Below are positions 15,538 through 24,398 of a DNA stretch of 62,905 nt, piece by piece. Every line of letters begins with the position of its first letter. Position 1 is the first letter of the stretch. This DNA comes from Clostridiales bacterium. Its GTDB lineage: Bacteria; Bacillota; Clostridia; Christensenellales; Aristaeellaceae. Where the stretch lies: NCBI GenBank assembly GCA_015056085.1, contig SVHA01000009.1, positions 1-62,905 of the forward strand, in the 5' to 3' direction. A program made the position numbers and the translations under genes. Below the pieces are notes generated by a model that worked only from the letters and a program-made list of their open reading frames with translations, was not told the DNA's origin and did not search any database.

Positions 15538-16551
15538 ATGATCATTGTGCTTCGTCAGGGGGCGGACCCCCGCGAGGTGGATCAGCTGACCCGCATGATT
15601 GAGCAGCAGGGCGTGAAGGTTCTGCCTGTGGCGGGGGAAGAAATGACCACCCTGTCGCTGCTGGACGACACCACCCGGGTGGACCGGGGGCTGCTGGAAA
15701 GCCACCGCTGCGTGGAAAGACTGTTCCATGTGGTGGAGCCGTATAAAGAGGCCAATCGTATGTTCCATCCGGGGGCGACGGAGATCGCCATCGGTGATAC
15801 CATCGTCGGCAGCAAAAAACTGGCGGTGATGGCGGGCCCCTGCTCGGTGGAAAGCATCGAGCAGATCACCCAGGTAGCACGGGACGTCAAATCCGCCGGC
15901 GCAACAGCCCTTAGGGGCGGCGCTTTCAAGCCCCGCACATCGCCTTATGCTTTTCAGGGGCTGCAGCATCAGGGCATTGAGATGCTCTGTGCTGCAAAGG
16001 AAGCCACCGGCCTGCCCATTGTGAGCGAAATTATGTCCCCCAATGATATCGACCTGTTCGTGGACAAGGTGGACTGCATTCAGGTGGGCGCCCGCAATAT
16101 GCAGAATTATGACCTTCTGCGCCAGCTGGGCCAGACCCGCAAGCCGATTCTCCTCAAGCGGGGGCTTTCCGCCACCATCGAAGAGTGGCTGATGAGCGCT
16201 GAATACATCATGGCCGGGGGCAACCCCAACGTCATCCTGTGCGAGCGGGGCATCCGCACCTTTGAAACCTACACCCGCAACACCATTGATCTGGCGGCCA
16301 TTCCCGCCGTGAAAAAACTCTCCCACCTGCCCATTATCGTCGATCCCAGCCATGCCACGGGCAAATGGTGGATGGTGGCGCCTCTGGCAAGGGCCGCCGT
16401 GGCCGCCGGTGCGGACGGCCTGATGATCGAGGTGCACAACGATCCCGCCCACGCATTGTGCGACGGCGCCCAGTCCATCAAGCCGGATGTGTTCACCGAG
16501 GTGATGGCGGACATCCGTGCCATCGCCCTGGCGGTGGGCCGGGAAGTGTGA
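15538..16551 (+). CDS. aroF: 3-deoxy-7-phosphoheptulonate synthase, AroF/type I-beta with N-terminal regulatory domain
   Basis: A 337-residue DAHP synthase that condenses phosphoenolpyruvate and erythrose 4-phosphate, the first step of the shikimate pathway. Residues 1-75 form the ferredoxin-like (ACT-type) regulatory domain found in the Thermotoga-type enzyme, which gives feedback control by tyrosine or phenylalanine. The TIM barrel follows, with VMAGPCSVES, LRGGAFKPRTSPYAFQG, QVGARNMQNYDLLR, LLKRGLSATIEEWL and IVDPSHATGKWW (Cys, Arg, Lys, His and Asp of the active and metal sites). GGGGAGGAGG precedes ATG 15538. aroB follows 17 bases later, so the two early shikimate genes form an operon. 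Confidence 0.97.
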   Translation: MIIVLRQGADPREVDQLTRMIEQQGVKVLPVAGEEMTTLSLLDDTTRVDRGLLESHRCVERLFHVVEPYKEANRMFHPGATEIAIGDTIVGSKKLAVMAGPCSVESIEQITQVARDVKSAGATALRGGAFKPRTSPYAFQGLQHQGIEMLCAAKEATGLPIVSEIMSPNDIDLFVDKVDCIQVGARNMQNYDLLRQLGQTRKPILLKRGLSATIEEWLMSAEYIMAGGNPNVILCERGIRTFETYTRNTIDLAAIPAVKKLSHLPIIVDPSHATGKWWMVAPLARAAVAAGADGLMIEVHNDPAHALCDGAQSIKPDVFTEVMADIRAIALAVGREV

Positions 16552-16568
16552 AGCAGAAAGAGGACGCT

Positions 16569-17666
16569 ATGCAGACTTTGACCGTATCCCTGCCCGGACG
16601 CAGTTACCCTGTGTATATCGGGCGAGGTATTCTTTCCCGGGCGGGCGAAATGATTCGCCGCCATCTGGGCGAAGTGACCGTCTGCGTCATCACCGATGAC
16701 CATGTGGCCCCCCTGTATCTGGGCAAGGTGATTGCCTCCCTGAAGGAGGCCGGGCTGAAAACCGCTTCCATCAGCCTGCCCCACGGCGAGCAGACCAAAT
16801 CCCTTGACAGCCTGAAATTCCTCTACGACTTCCTCTGCGCCCGGCACATCACCCGCAAGGACGTCATCCTTGCCCTGGGCGGCGGCGTCATCGGTGATCT
16901 GGCTGGGCTGGCAGCCGCCACGTGGCTCAGGGGAATTCCGCTGGTGCAGGCGCCCACATCCCTGCTGGCCCAGGTGGATTCCTCCGTGGGCGGCAAAGTG
17001 GCAGTGGACCTCCCCCAGGGCAAGAATCTGGTGGGAGCGTTCCATCAGCCCTCGTTGGTACTGTGTGACCCCGATACCCTTGATACCCTGCCGGAAGAAT
17101 TCTGGCGGGACGGCATGGGCGAGGTGGTCAAGTACGGCTGCATTGCCGATGAAGCCCTCTTTGCCCTGCTGGAAGGCGCTGCAACCGGCGGCCGGGAAGC
17201 TGTTTCCCGCCACATGGATGAAATCCTCCTGCGGTGCATCGCCCACAAGGCGGGTGTGGTCGCCCAGGACGAACTGGACACCGGATGGCGCATGACGCTG
17301 AACTTCGGGCACACGCTGGGTCACGCCATCGAGGCATGCCAGCATTATGACGGCCTGCGCCACGGCGAAGCCGTGAGCATCGGCATGGCAGCCATCACCC
17401 GCCTGACGGAAGCCCAGGGCATGACGGCCCCCGGCACGGCTCAGCGGCTGGAAAACCTTCTCCATGCGCTGCACCTGCCCACGGCGATCCCGGACATTCC
17501 CTTTGGTGACCTGCTCTGCGCCATGTCCCGGGACAAAAAGTCCGCCGGGAACGACCTGCGGCTGATCGCCCTTGACCGCATCGGCGCTTGCAGGATCATC
17601 ACCGCTACCCCGGATTTCTACCGGCCCCTTTTTCAGCCGGAACAGACCTCCGGACGGGCGGAATAA
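16569..17666 (+). CDS. aroB: 3-dehydroquinate synthase
   Basis: A 365-residue NAD+- and Zn2+-dependent enzyme that turns DAHP into 3-dehydroquinate, the second step of the shikimate pathway. Visible motifs are HGEQTKSLDSL, ALGGGVIGDLAGLAAAT (NAD-binding glycine loop), PTSLLAQVDSSVGGK and the zinc-binding FGHTLGHAIE. Length is normal. ATG 16569 begins the usual MQTLTVSLPGRSYPVYIG, with AGAGGACGC as a modest ribosome site 17 bases after aroF, which suggests translational closeness in one operon. A terminator follows at 17741. Confidence 0.97.
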   Translation: MQTLTVSLPGRSYPVYIGRGILSRAGEMIRRHLGEVTVCVITDDHVAPLYLGKVIASLKEAGLKTASISLPHGEQTKSLDSLKFLYDFLCARHITRKDVILALGGGVIGDLAGLAAATWLRGIPLVQAPTSLLAQVDSSVGGKVAVDLPQGKNLVGAFHQPSLVLCDPDTLDTLPEEFWRDGMGEVVKYGCIADEALFALLEGAATGGREAVSRHMDEILLRCIAHKAGVVAQDELDTGWRMTLNFGHTLGHAIEACQHYDGLRHGEAVSIGMAAITRLTEAQGMTAPGTAQRLENLLHALHLPTAIPDIPFGDLLCAMSRDKKSAGNDLRLIALDRIGACRIITATPDFYRPLFQPEQTSGRAE

Positions 17667-17740
17667 ACCGGCGCCCTTGTTCATCCTCTGCCCGAAAATG
17701 GCAAACGAGGATTCAACCGGTGCCGCTGACTGATTTTTCA

Positions 17741-17771
17741 CGGATGAATTCACCCCGGTTCATCCGTTTTT
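17741..17771 (+). terminator. intrinsic terminator of aroF-aroB
   Basis: CGGATGAA and TTCATCCG arms with a 10-base loop, followed by TTTTT. Confidence 0.88.
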
Positions 17772-17880
17772 ATGTAGATGAATGCCACACATGAAAGGAT
17801 GTATGATTTCCCTCTGCCGGGGCATCCTGATACCGTGAGACATCCCCGGGGAAATCCCCCTGACGCAAGGAGGAACCGAT

Positions 17881-19653
17881 ATGATGCACCTGATGCGCCG
17901 GATACTGTGCGCCGCCTTGTCTGCCCTGATGCTGATTCCGTGCCTGTTTTCCGTCGCCTTATCCGACCCGGAAACATCTCCTGCCCCGGATATCCGGGTG
18001 CTTTTGCGGCGGCTGAACCTCACCGATCAGGCCGATCTGGTGCTGGACGGCGTATACACCGCCGGCTCCGGCAAGAATGTGACCATGGCCTTCCCCCGGG
18101 GCGCCCACATCACTGTGACCGTCCGGGAAGGACAGTTGTATCTGTCCTACGAAGGCATGAACATCTGCGTGGGCAATTCCCTTCGCCTGACCCGCAACGC
18201 TTCCGGCGATGAGACCGACATCAGCACCGCCGGCGGTCTGCGCTTTGCCAAGGATGGCCCCCTCTATCCAGGTCATCTGTCCCTGACCATTGAAAACGGG
18301 ATACTCCGGCCCATCCTGACCCTTTCCGTGGAGGATTATCTGCTGGGCGTGGTGCCCTATGAAATGAGCGACAGCTTCCCCGTAGAAGCCCTCAAGGCCC
18401 AGGCTGTATGCGCCCGCACCTATGCCCTGTCCAAGGTGGACCCGGACAAGGACTACGACGTGGTGGACACCACCAACGATCAGGTATTCAAGGGATATAA
18501 TCCCGCCTACACCAACGCCTTTGAGGCCGTGCGGGCCACCGCCGGCGTGGTGGGCACCTATCAGGGCAAACTGGCCATCTGCTATTACGGCGCCAGCAAC
18601 GGCGGCCAGACCGAACTGGTGGAAAACGTGTGGTCCGGCCGGGGTGCCTGGGGATTCTACCAAATCACTGACGACCCCTACGACCTGGAAAACCCCGAAT
18701 CTCTTGTTCGCAGCGCCCGGCTGAAAAAGGACGGCACCGGCCTTCGCAGCAAGTTCATGGAGCTGCTCGTCCAGGCCCTTTCCGCCGAAATGACCCGGCA
18801 AAACTTCCTCCCCGGCGTGGAAAACCTGCGCATTGACGAAATCATCTCCGCCGGCGTGGAAAACACGCCCTTTGAGGCCCCCAGCCGCTATGTGACCGAC
18901 CTGACGCTGACGGTGCGCTTTTCCGGCAAGCGGATGATGAATCTCACCGCCATGCACGAAGACGAGGACTGGCTGATGTTCCCCACGGATGTGCCGGAAG
19001 AAACGCCCTCCCCCACGCCTTCGCCCACCCCGGCGCCCACGCCCTATATCAGCGACTTCATGCCCGCTGAAAAGGAAGTCACCGTGACGCTGTCCCTGTT
19101 CCCCGATGTGGCGGACACCCTTGGCCTGACCCTGAACACCGGCACCGGCAACGAACTGGTGACCATCGTGGAGGAAGAGGACGCCTTCGTGCTGGAAAGC
19201 CGCCGCTTCGGCCACGGCGTAGGCATGAGCCAGCGCGGCGCCCAGTGGATGGCCGGCCAGTACGGCAAGACCTTCACGGAAATCATGGCCTTCTATTATC
19301 CCGGGCTGGAACTGATGTGCGTTCAGGCGGGTGATCCCGCCCTGCCCACGCCTCCCCCGGCGCTGGCAGCCAGCCCCGCTCCGCCGGCCACCCCCACGCC
19401 CCGGCCCACCCTCATGCCCGTGACGGGGGATCTTCCCCAGGGCGCCTACCTGGCCACGGTGCACAACATTGACGACGACAGCAGCCTCAACCTGCGGGCC
19501 GAGCCCTCTCAGGCCAGCGAAATCCTCATGCGGCTGTACAAGCATCAGCAATTGGTGGTGCTGGAAACCTGCGAAGACCCCGCCTGGGTGAAGGTCAAAA
19601 CCGACGTCATCGAGGGCTATGTGATGGTGAGTTTCCTGCAGAAGGTGCAGTAA
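17881..19653 (+). CDS. secreted SpoIID/LytB domain protein with C-terminal SH3 domain
   Basis: A 590-residue exported protein. After a signal peptide (1-28) there is an N-terminal region with beta-strand character. The SpoIID domain carries LSVEDYLLGVVPYEMSDSFP followed by ALKAQAVCARTYAL, and later RRFGHGVGMSQRGAQWMA. SpoIID-type enzymes are lytic transglycosylases acting on denuded glycan in engulfment, and LytB proteins stimulate amidases. The domain is split by an insertion with a TPSPTPSPTPAPTP linker. A second Pro/Ala/Thr linker leads to an SH3b domain (about 520-590). This is larger than SpoIID proper, so it is more likely a vegetative LytB-like wall protein. AAGGAGG precedes ATG 17881. 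Confidence 0.9.
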   Translation: MMHLMRRILCAALSALMLIPCLFSVALSDPETSPAPDIRVLLRRLNLTDQADLVLDGVYTAGSGKNVTMAFPRGAHITVTVREGQLYLSYEGMNICVGNSLRLTRNASGDETDISTAGGLRFAKDGPLYPGHLSLTIENGILRPILTLSVEDYLLGVVPYEMSDSFPVEALKAQAVCARTYALSKVDPDKDYDVVDTTNDQVFKGYNPAYTNAFEAVRATAGVVGTYQGKLAICYYGASNGGQTELVENVWSGRGAWGFYQITDDPYDLENPESLVRSARLKKDGTGLRSKFMELLVQALSAEMTRQNFLPGVENLRIDEIISAGVENTPFEAPSRYVTDLTLTVRFSGKRMMNLTAMHEDEDWLMFPTDVPEETPSPTPSPTPAPTPYISDFMPAEKEVTVTLSLFPDVADTLGLTLNTGTGNELVTIVEEEDAFVLESRRFGHGVGMSQRGAQWMAGQYGKTFTEIMAFYYPGLELMCVQAGDPALPTPPPALAASPAPPATPTPRPTLMPVTGDLPQGAYLATVHNIDDDSSLNLRAEPSQASEILMRLYKHQQLVVLETCEDPAWVKVKTDVIEGYVMVSFLQKVQ

Positions 19654-19667
19654 CAGCGAAATGAAAC

Positions 19668-19692
19668 AAGGGAACGGCCCCAGCCGTTCCCT
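19668..19692. terminator. palindromic terminator between convergent genes
   Basis: AAGGGAACGG and CCGTTCCCTT arms with a 4-base loop, flanked by A on the left and T on the right. It would serve the SpoIID-type gene and the deaminase gene, and it shares the GGGAACGGC core of the dispersed palindrome family. Confidence 0.75.
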
Positions 19693-19696
19693 TTAC

Positions 19697-20095
19697 TTAT
19701 TTGTTGAACCTTTCCTGTCCCCACCAGTCGGGAATCAATTCCCTGAGCCGCACCGTTTTCAGTGTTTCCAGGTCCAGGAGGATTTCGATGTCGCCGCTAT
19801 CCTTATCCAGTTGCATCATATATTCCCGGCAGGCGCCGCACGGCGAGCCCACTCTCCCGTCCGGCATTACCGCCACCACTTTGTCAATCTGGCTTTCCCC
19901 ATGGGTAATCATATTGGCGATGGCGTTTCTTTCAGCGCACATTCCAAGAGTAGACGCCGTGTCGATGCAAACGCCCACATAAATATTCCCCTTTTTGGTC
20001 AGGATAGCCGCCGCAACGCCGCCCGCCTCAATAAAGGGGGAAATGACACGTCCATGCTGTACCTTCACCGCCGCCTGATACAATTTGTTCCACAT
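19697..20095 (-). CDS. cytidine deaminase family protein
   Basis: A 132-residue zinc enzyme of the cytidine deaminase / blasticidin-S deaminase superfamily. CAERNAIAN gives the zinc-binding Cys and the catalytic Glu, and PCGACRE gives the other two zinc cysteines. Length matches the homotetrameric class. It lacks the usual N-terminal helix start of B. subtilis Cdd and ends with WWGQERFNK, so the substrate could be cytidine, deoxycytidine or another amino-pyrimidine. CAGGAGGTCAG precedes ATG 20095. It is convergent with the SpoIID-type gene. Confidence 0.85.
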   Translation of the reverse strand: MWNKLYQAAVKVQHGRVISPFIEAGGVAAAILTKKGNIYVGVCIDTASTLGMCAERNAIANMITHGESQIDKVVAVMPDGRVGSPCGACREYMMQLDKDSGDIEILLDLETLKTVRLRELIPDWWGQERFNK

Positions 20096-20144
20096 CTGAC
20101 TGACCTCCTGTGATTTGCTGCACCGATATGGATGAAAGGGTGTA

Positions 20145-20180
20145 GAGAAAGGGCAGACGCTGAAACATCAGAATCTGCCC
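20145..20180 (-). terminator. intrinsic terminator of the AraC-family gene
   Basis: On the minus strand, GGGCAGA and TCTGCCC arms with a 16-base loop, then TTTCTC. It lies between the AraC gene and the deaminase start. Confidence 0.7.
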
Positions 20181-20194
20181 TGCTGATTGCTATT

Positions 20195-21115
20195 TTACTT
20201 TTCCGCCTGGGCGACCTGGCGGCGGCGCCTGGTCCTGGGGGCGCCTTCCACCTTGTTGGCCTGCTTCATGAAGGCCGAGGGGGACAGACCCACGATGTTC
20301 TTGAACTGCTTGGAGAAGTGGTAGGGGTCGTTCATGCCCACGGCAATGCCGGCCTGACGCACCGTGCAGTTCTGCTCCCGCATCATTTCCTTGGCCCGCT
20401 CCATCTTGCAGTGCAGCACATAGGACAGGGGCGGCATACCCACTTCGCTCACAAAGCGCTTGCGGAAGGTCTCCATGGGCATACGGGAGATGTTCGCCAT
20501 TTCCTGCAGGGAGAAGTTGTCCTTGTAGTCATTGGCCCTCAGGGCGTCCACAACCTTGGCGATTTCATGGCTGAGCATGGCGTCCATGGCCACGGGCTGT
20601 CCCCAATGGGAGGCCAGCATACCGTACATCAGGTGCTGCAGCTGATAGGTGGCGTCGCTGGTGCCGCTGTGGCGCACCATCACCTGCACAATCTGCTTGG
20701 CCAGATACATCTGGCTTGGCAGTGCACCCTGCTTGAGGGGCATGTGCAGCAGCGCACCCAGTTTACGCACCACCATGGGGGCCAACTGGCCGTCCAGGGC
20801 CATCCACAGGCAGCGGGTGACTTTATCCACCTTCAGGGTGCTTTCCGCTTCCCCGGCGGGGATGATGCAATTCTGAGATTTCTTCAGCCGGACGGTGATC
20901 CCCTTCCAGTTCAGGGTCGCATCGCCTTCCTCCACCGCAAACCACACCCAGGTTGGCATTGCGCGGAAGGTGTATTCACCAGGTTCCAGCACGGCACTGC
21001 CGGCAGAGTGAATCCATGCACCGCTGGACTTCGTCAGGGTGCCAGGCTTATGAACACCTTCCACCATCAGGCGATTCGCCGTCGCTTCCAGACCTGCAAA
21101 CAGGTATGATTCCAT
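20195..21115 (-). CDS. AraC family transcriptional regulator
   Basis: A 306-residue protein with an N-terminal cupin-like sensor part (about 20-130, with GEYTFRAMPTWVWFAVEEGDA) and a C-terminal double helix-turn-helix of the AraC/XylS type (about 200-290). The HTH part reads FSLQEMANISRMPMETFRKRF ... VRQAGIAVGMNDPYHFSKQFK ... GLSPSAF. Cupin-AraC regulators usually sense a sugar or small metabolite. The basic tail RTRRRRQ is unusual. ATG 21115 is fixed by AGGAGG seven bases upstream. The target operon is not evident, since neighbours are a deaminase and a Spo0A-like gene. It has its own promoter inside the 3' end of the upstream gene. Confidence 0.92.
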   Translation of the reverse strand: MESYLFAGLEATANRLMVEGVHKPGTLTKSSGAWIHSAGSAVLEPGEYTFRAMPTWVWFAVEEGDATLNWKGITVRLKKSQNCIIPAGEAESTLKVDKVTRCLWMALDGQLAPMVVRKLGALLHMPLKQGALPSQMYLAKQIVQVMVRHSGTSDATYQLQHLMYGMLASHWGQPVAMDAMLSHEIAKVVDALRANDYKDNFSLQEMANISRMPMETFRKRFVSEVGMPPLSYVLHCKMERAKEMMREQNCTVRQAGIAVGMNDPYHFSKQFKNIVGLSPSAFMKQANKVEGAPRTRRRRQVAQAEK

Positions 21116-21215
21116 GCTTTTGCCTCCTATCCACAGCGTTTCCATACACAAACGCAACCGGTTTCCCTTGTGTTGGAAAAATCTTCTACCAGAAAAGACA
21201 TTTTCCATTATGGAT

Positions 21216-21245
21216 AGTATAATGCCCAATGCGGACATTTGTCAA
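21216..21245 (-). promoter_or_regulatory. promoter of the AraC-family gene
   Basis: On the minus strand, TTGACA, an 18-base spacer, then TATACT. The -35 overlaps the stop codon of the upstream Spo0A-like gene, so transcription can start independently. Confidence 0.75.
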
Positions 21246-21970
21246 TGATTTTTCTGCATTTTTGCTGTCTTTTCCGGCAACTTTTTCAACCGGACTGCCG
21301 CCTGCCTCAACCAGAAGCGCATCTGCTGAAGGAACTCCCGGTTGGTGGTTTTTCCCTTGTCGGGATGCACATCCTCCCCGAAAAACCGCCGCAGCACCTG
21401 CCATGCGCCGTGATCCCAGGTGGATTCCACCGCCAGGCGCAGGCTGCGCTCCACCGCCTGGGGCGTCATAGAGCACCGGCGGGCCACGGCGGGATAGAGC
21501 CGCTTTTTCAGGTTGGACATCATCAGCGGCTGCACTGTGGCCATGAAGAGCATTTCCGGCAGGAAGGCCATCGCCCTGAGATTTTGCGGCACCCCCACTG
21601 CCCGCAGCAGGCTTTGCGCCAGGGGCAGCATTTCCTCCCGGGCGTTTTCCGCCAGCAGGGGCAAATCCCATTCATGCTGATGAAGAAACGCCCCCAGCTG
21701 TCCTTCCCGCAGGAGGGACGCCGGGCCGTCGCCGCCGTCAAAGCCCTCCGTGAGCACCCAGGGGCACACCGCCGGGGGATGCTGCATCAGCAGCGCCCAT
21801 GCTTCCTGCCCCGCATGGCCTTCCAGCATCAGCACATCCCAGTCGCTTTCATACACTTCATCCACCGTGTGCAGCCTTGCGCCCTGCCACGCTTCCCCCT
21901 GATTTTCCGCCAGCAGGATGAATGCTTCCCCCACCGAAACCTCCTGTGCCAACACGCCGCAGCGGATCAT
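21242..21970 (-). CDS. Spo0A-C domain protein with degenerate receiver-like N-terminus
   Basis: A 242-residue protein. Residues about 117-221 match the DNA-binding effector domain of Spo0A: LLRAVGVPQNLRAMAFLPEM, a helix ending in KKRLYPAVARR, the recognition region TPQAVERSLRLAVESTW, and FFGEDVHPDKGKTTNREFLQ. The N-terminal 110 residues have the size and alternating strand pattern of a receiver. They lack the Asp-Asp pocket, and Glu50 (DVLMLEG) stands where the phosphoryl-accepting Asp would be. The protein is therefore not ordinary Spo0A and probably works without phosphorelay control. It could be a paralogue regulating a subset of sporulation-type or stress genes. It is transcribed alone after the terminator at 22068. 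Confidence 0.8.
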   Translation of the reverse strand: MIRCGVLAQEVSVGEAFILLAENQGEAWQGARLHTVDEVYESDWDVLMLEGHAGQEAWALLMQHPPAVCPWVLTEGFDGGDGPASLLREGQLGAFLHQHEWDLPLLAENAREEMLPLAQSLLRAVGVPQNLRAMAFLPEMLFMATVQPLMMSNLKKRLYPAVARRCSMTPQAVERSLRLAVESTWDHGAWQVLRRFFGEDVHPDKGKTTNREFLQQMRFWLRQAAVRLKKLPEKTAKMQKNH

Positions 21971-22067
21971 GACGCTCCCTCCGTTTCTTCCCTTTCCGGG
22001 TCATTTCGCACTTTGCCCTGTCGAAACCTCCCGGGAAAAATCAGAGACTTTGGCGAAAAAGGGCAGC

Positions 22068-22094
22068 AAAAAAGCCGGCGCTTCAGCACCGGCT
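22068..22094 (-). terminator. terminator of the mnmG-ftsY operon
   Basis: On the minus strand, AGCCGG and CCGGCT arms with a loop of about 10 bases, then TTTTTTG. Confidence 0.88.
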
Positions 22095-22106
22095 CAAATC
22101 GCTTTG

Positions 22107-22412
22107 TCAGACGTCCTCCACCACTTCACGGCAGCGGACATGATAGCCATGATTGTACCTGCCCATTTCCAGTTTCAGATAGGCGGTATATTTCTCCCTG
22201 CCGTTGAGCAGGAAGGTGACACCTTCCCCTTCTTCCAGGAATTCCACCGTTTCCCCTTCCTTGGCGAAGTAGGTCACGATGGCCGTTTTGATGACGGCCT
22301 CATCAGCCAGCACAAAGTCCTTCGAATGGGGATAGGTGTATTGTTCCTCCAGTTCCACGGTGACGCCCTTGCGCATCAGCCGCCGAAACCACTTTTTCAG
22401 CGCTTCTTTCAT
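22107..22412 (-). CDS. small hypothetical protein
   Basis: A 101-residue protein with a basic N-terminal helix (MKEALKKWFRRLMRKG) and a beta-rich acidic remainder, including EGVTFLLNGREKYTAYLKLE and a C-terminal NHGYHVRCREVVEDV. AGGAGG stands seven bases before ATG 22412. It is the last gene of the mnmG-ftsY-permease-trmH operon, 21 bases after trmH. No family is recognised and no catalytic motif is seen. Confidence 0.8.
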   Translation of the reverse strand: MKEALKKWFRRLMRKGVTVELEEQYTYPHSKDFVLADEAVIKTAIVTYFAKEGETVEFLEEGEGVTFLLNGREKYTAYLKLEMGRYNHGYHVRCREVVEDV

Positions 22413-22433
22413 CAGAATTCCTCCTGATGCGTC

Positions 22434-23162
22434 TTACTTCTTCTGGGAGAAGGTGTAGATGGCGATGCCGGCGGCGATGGACAGATTCAGGGAGTCGATC
22501 CTGTCATTGCTGGGAATCCGCACCGGCTGACCGATGTGCTGGAATTCCGGCGGCAGGCCGCTGCCTTCATTGCCGAAAATCAGCGTCCAGTCCGGGGAAA
22601 TGTCCCCGGCGAGCACATCGGGCAAAGAGCGGCTGCCGTCCAGCATGAAGGGGTACATCGCCCTGCCGGGATGCTCCGCCAGATAGTCCTCGAAGGTGTC
22701 ATAGGTGCGCACCCGGAGGGAAAACAGGCTGCCCATGCTCGCCCGCACCACCCGGGGGTCAAACACGTCCACGCAGGGACGGATCAGCGCCACATTCTCC
22801 ACGCCAAAGCCCAGGGCCGTGCGCAGGATGGTGCCGGCGTTGCCGCAATCCGAAGGATTGTGCAAAACCACATGGGGTTTCCCTTTGGCGAGGCCGTCAT
22901 CGAACTTTTCAAACACCGCAGCGGCAAAGCAATTCTCCTTGCCTGAGATTCGGGCAAGGGCCTTGTCGGCGATTTCAATGCGCACATGGAGTTTCTCCGC
23001 CAGCGCCGTCAGTTTTTCAGCGCCCTCGGTGCCCTGGGCCCGGGAATGGAGCAGCAGGCGCCTCACGGACTGCGGCCTGTTCAGCAGGCACTCCATGGAC
23101 GGAAACACGCCCGGGGCATAGCCGTAATCCAGGTCGGATTTATAGGCGGTCAAAGACGGCAT
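22434..23162 (-). CDS. TrmH/SpoU family RNA 2'-O-methyltransferase
   Basis: A 242-residue SPOUT methyltransferase. Motif 1 is seen in HNPSDCGNAGTILRTALGFG (Asn and Arg of the catalytic site), motif 2 in LIFGNEGSGLPPE and motif 3 in DSLNLSIAAGIAIY, the SAM-binding knot. The N-terminal region (1-90) is a short RNA-binding substrate domain with LLLHSRAQG. The target could be a tRNA or rRNA ribose. ATG 23162 begins one base after the upstream stop (TGATATG overlap region), with AAGGAG inside the upstream gene, so translation is likely coupled to the permease. Confidence 0.92.
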   Translation of the reverse strand: MPSLTAYKSDLDYGYAPGVFPSMECLLNRPQSVRRLLLHSRAQGTEGAEKLTALAEKLHVRIEIADKALARISGKENCFAAAVFEKFDDGLAKGKPHVVLHNPSDCGNAGTILRTALGFGVENVALIRPCVDVFDPRVVRASMGSLFSLRVRTYDTFEDYLAEHPGRAMYPFMLDGSRSLPDVLAGDISPDWTLIFGNEGSGLPPEFQHIGQPVRIPSNDRIDSLNLSIAAGIAIYTFSQKK

Positions 23163-23163
23163 A

Positions 23164-24357
23164 TCATTTCGCTCCTTCTTGTATATCCGGGCAAGCCTTT
23201 TCGCCGTCGGCTTCCCTGAGGACGGAAAAGCCCTTTTCCCGGGCGTCCAGGTCACGGGTCACCAGCTGATACACCGCTGCAGCCAGCGGCACGCCCAGCA
23301 GCATACCCACAATGCCCAACAGGCCGCCGCCCACCATGACCGCCGTCAGCACCCAGATGCCGGGCAGCTTGATGGTGGATCCCATGGTGCGGGGATAAAT
23401 CAGATTGCCCTCCAGCTGCTGGAGCACAATCAGGAATACCACAAACAGCACCGCCTTGATGGGCTCCACGGTGAAAATCATGAAGGCGCCCACAGCACCG
23501 GCAAAATAGGCGCCGGCAATGGGAATCAGCGCCGTGACGCCCACCAGCGAGCCGATCATCACCGCATAGGGGAACTGGAAGATCAGCATACCCAGGATGC
23601 ACAAAGAGCCCAGAATCAGCGCCTCGGTGAACTGACCGACGATAAAGTGGTGGAAGGAATCATCCAGCGCTCTGAGGAAATACCTCGTGCGGCGCTCCAC
23701 CTTTTCGCCCGCATATACCCGCACCAGCCGGTACAGCCCCTTGCCGATGGTCTCCTTGCCGCTCATGAGGTACACGGAGAACACCAGCGCCAGACACAGG
23801 GTAATCACCAGCGACGCCGTGGACATCACGGCGGAAACCGCCACGCCCATCACGCCGCCAACGCCGGTGAAGAGCACGCCGCCCACATTTTCCACCAGCG
23901 CCTTCCAGTCAAAGTTCTCGCCGGGCAGCAGGCTCTTGTCCTCCAGGAAAGCGGAAATATCAATCCGCTCGTCCAGCCACTGGTAACCTTCCTGCAAGGC
24001 ACCGGGCAACTTTTCCATCAGCATGGTGACGCAGGCCATGAGTTCCGGCACAATGGTGCTGAACAGGAATGCCAGCACGCCGATGCCCGTAGCAAAGGCC
24101 AGCAGCATACACAGGGGGCGGCGGATTTTCTTCACCCAGGTCTTTTTGCATTTGGGGAAGAAGTGCCGCTCATAAAACCGCATGAGAATGTTGACCACAT
24201 AGGCAATGCTGCCGCCGACAATCAGCGGCGTGGCAGCGCTGAAAATGGTGCCGATCAGGCTGATCAGCCCCGGCCAGTAGTGAATCACCAGATAAATGGC
24301 CACCACCGTCACGCCCAGGCGGATGCAGCTCTTCCACTCCACTTTCCTTTCGTTCAT
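23164..24357 (-). CDS. AI-2E/YtvI-type membrane permease
   Basis: A 397-residue integral membrane protein of the AI-2E transporter family (PF01594), with about eight hydrophobic segments. The typical long central amphipathic region (about 95-190) lies between the N-terminal and C-terminal membrane halves. LVGVTALIPIAGAYFAGA, QLEGNLIYPRTMGSTIKLPG and GGLLGIVGMLLGVPLAAA are the conserved C-terminal motifs. Members are linked to autoinducer-2 export, Na+/H+ exchange or sporulation (YtvI), and nothing here decides between these. AAAAGGAGG precedes ATG 24357. It lies between ftsY and trmH in one operon. Confidence 0.92.
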   Translation of the reverse strand: MNERKVEWKSCIRLGVTVVAIYLVIHYWPGLISLIGTIFSAATPLIVGGSIAYVVNILMRFYERHFFPKCKKTWVKKIRRPLCMLLAFATGIGVLAFLFSTIVPELMACVTMLMEKLPGALQEGYQWLDERIDISAFLEDKSLLPGENFDWKALVENVGGVLFTGVGGVMGVAVSAVMSTASLVITLCLALVFSVYLMSGKETIGKGLYRLVRVYAGEKVERRTRYFLRALDDSFHHFIVGQFTEALILGSLCILGMLIFQFPYAVMIGSLVGVTALIPIAGAYFAGAVGAFMIFTVEPIKAVLFVVFLIVLQQLEGNLIYPRTMGSTIKLPGIWVLTAVMVGGGLLGIVGMLLGVPLAAAVYQLVTRDLDAREKGFSVLREADGEKACPDIQEGAK

Positions 24358-24398
24358 AAATCTGCCTCCTTTTCAAACACTCTCAGGCGCCGGAAATA

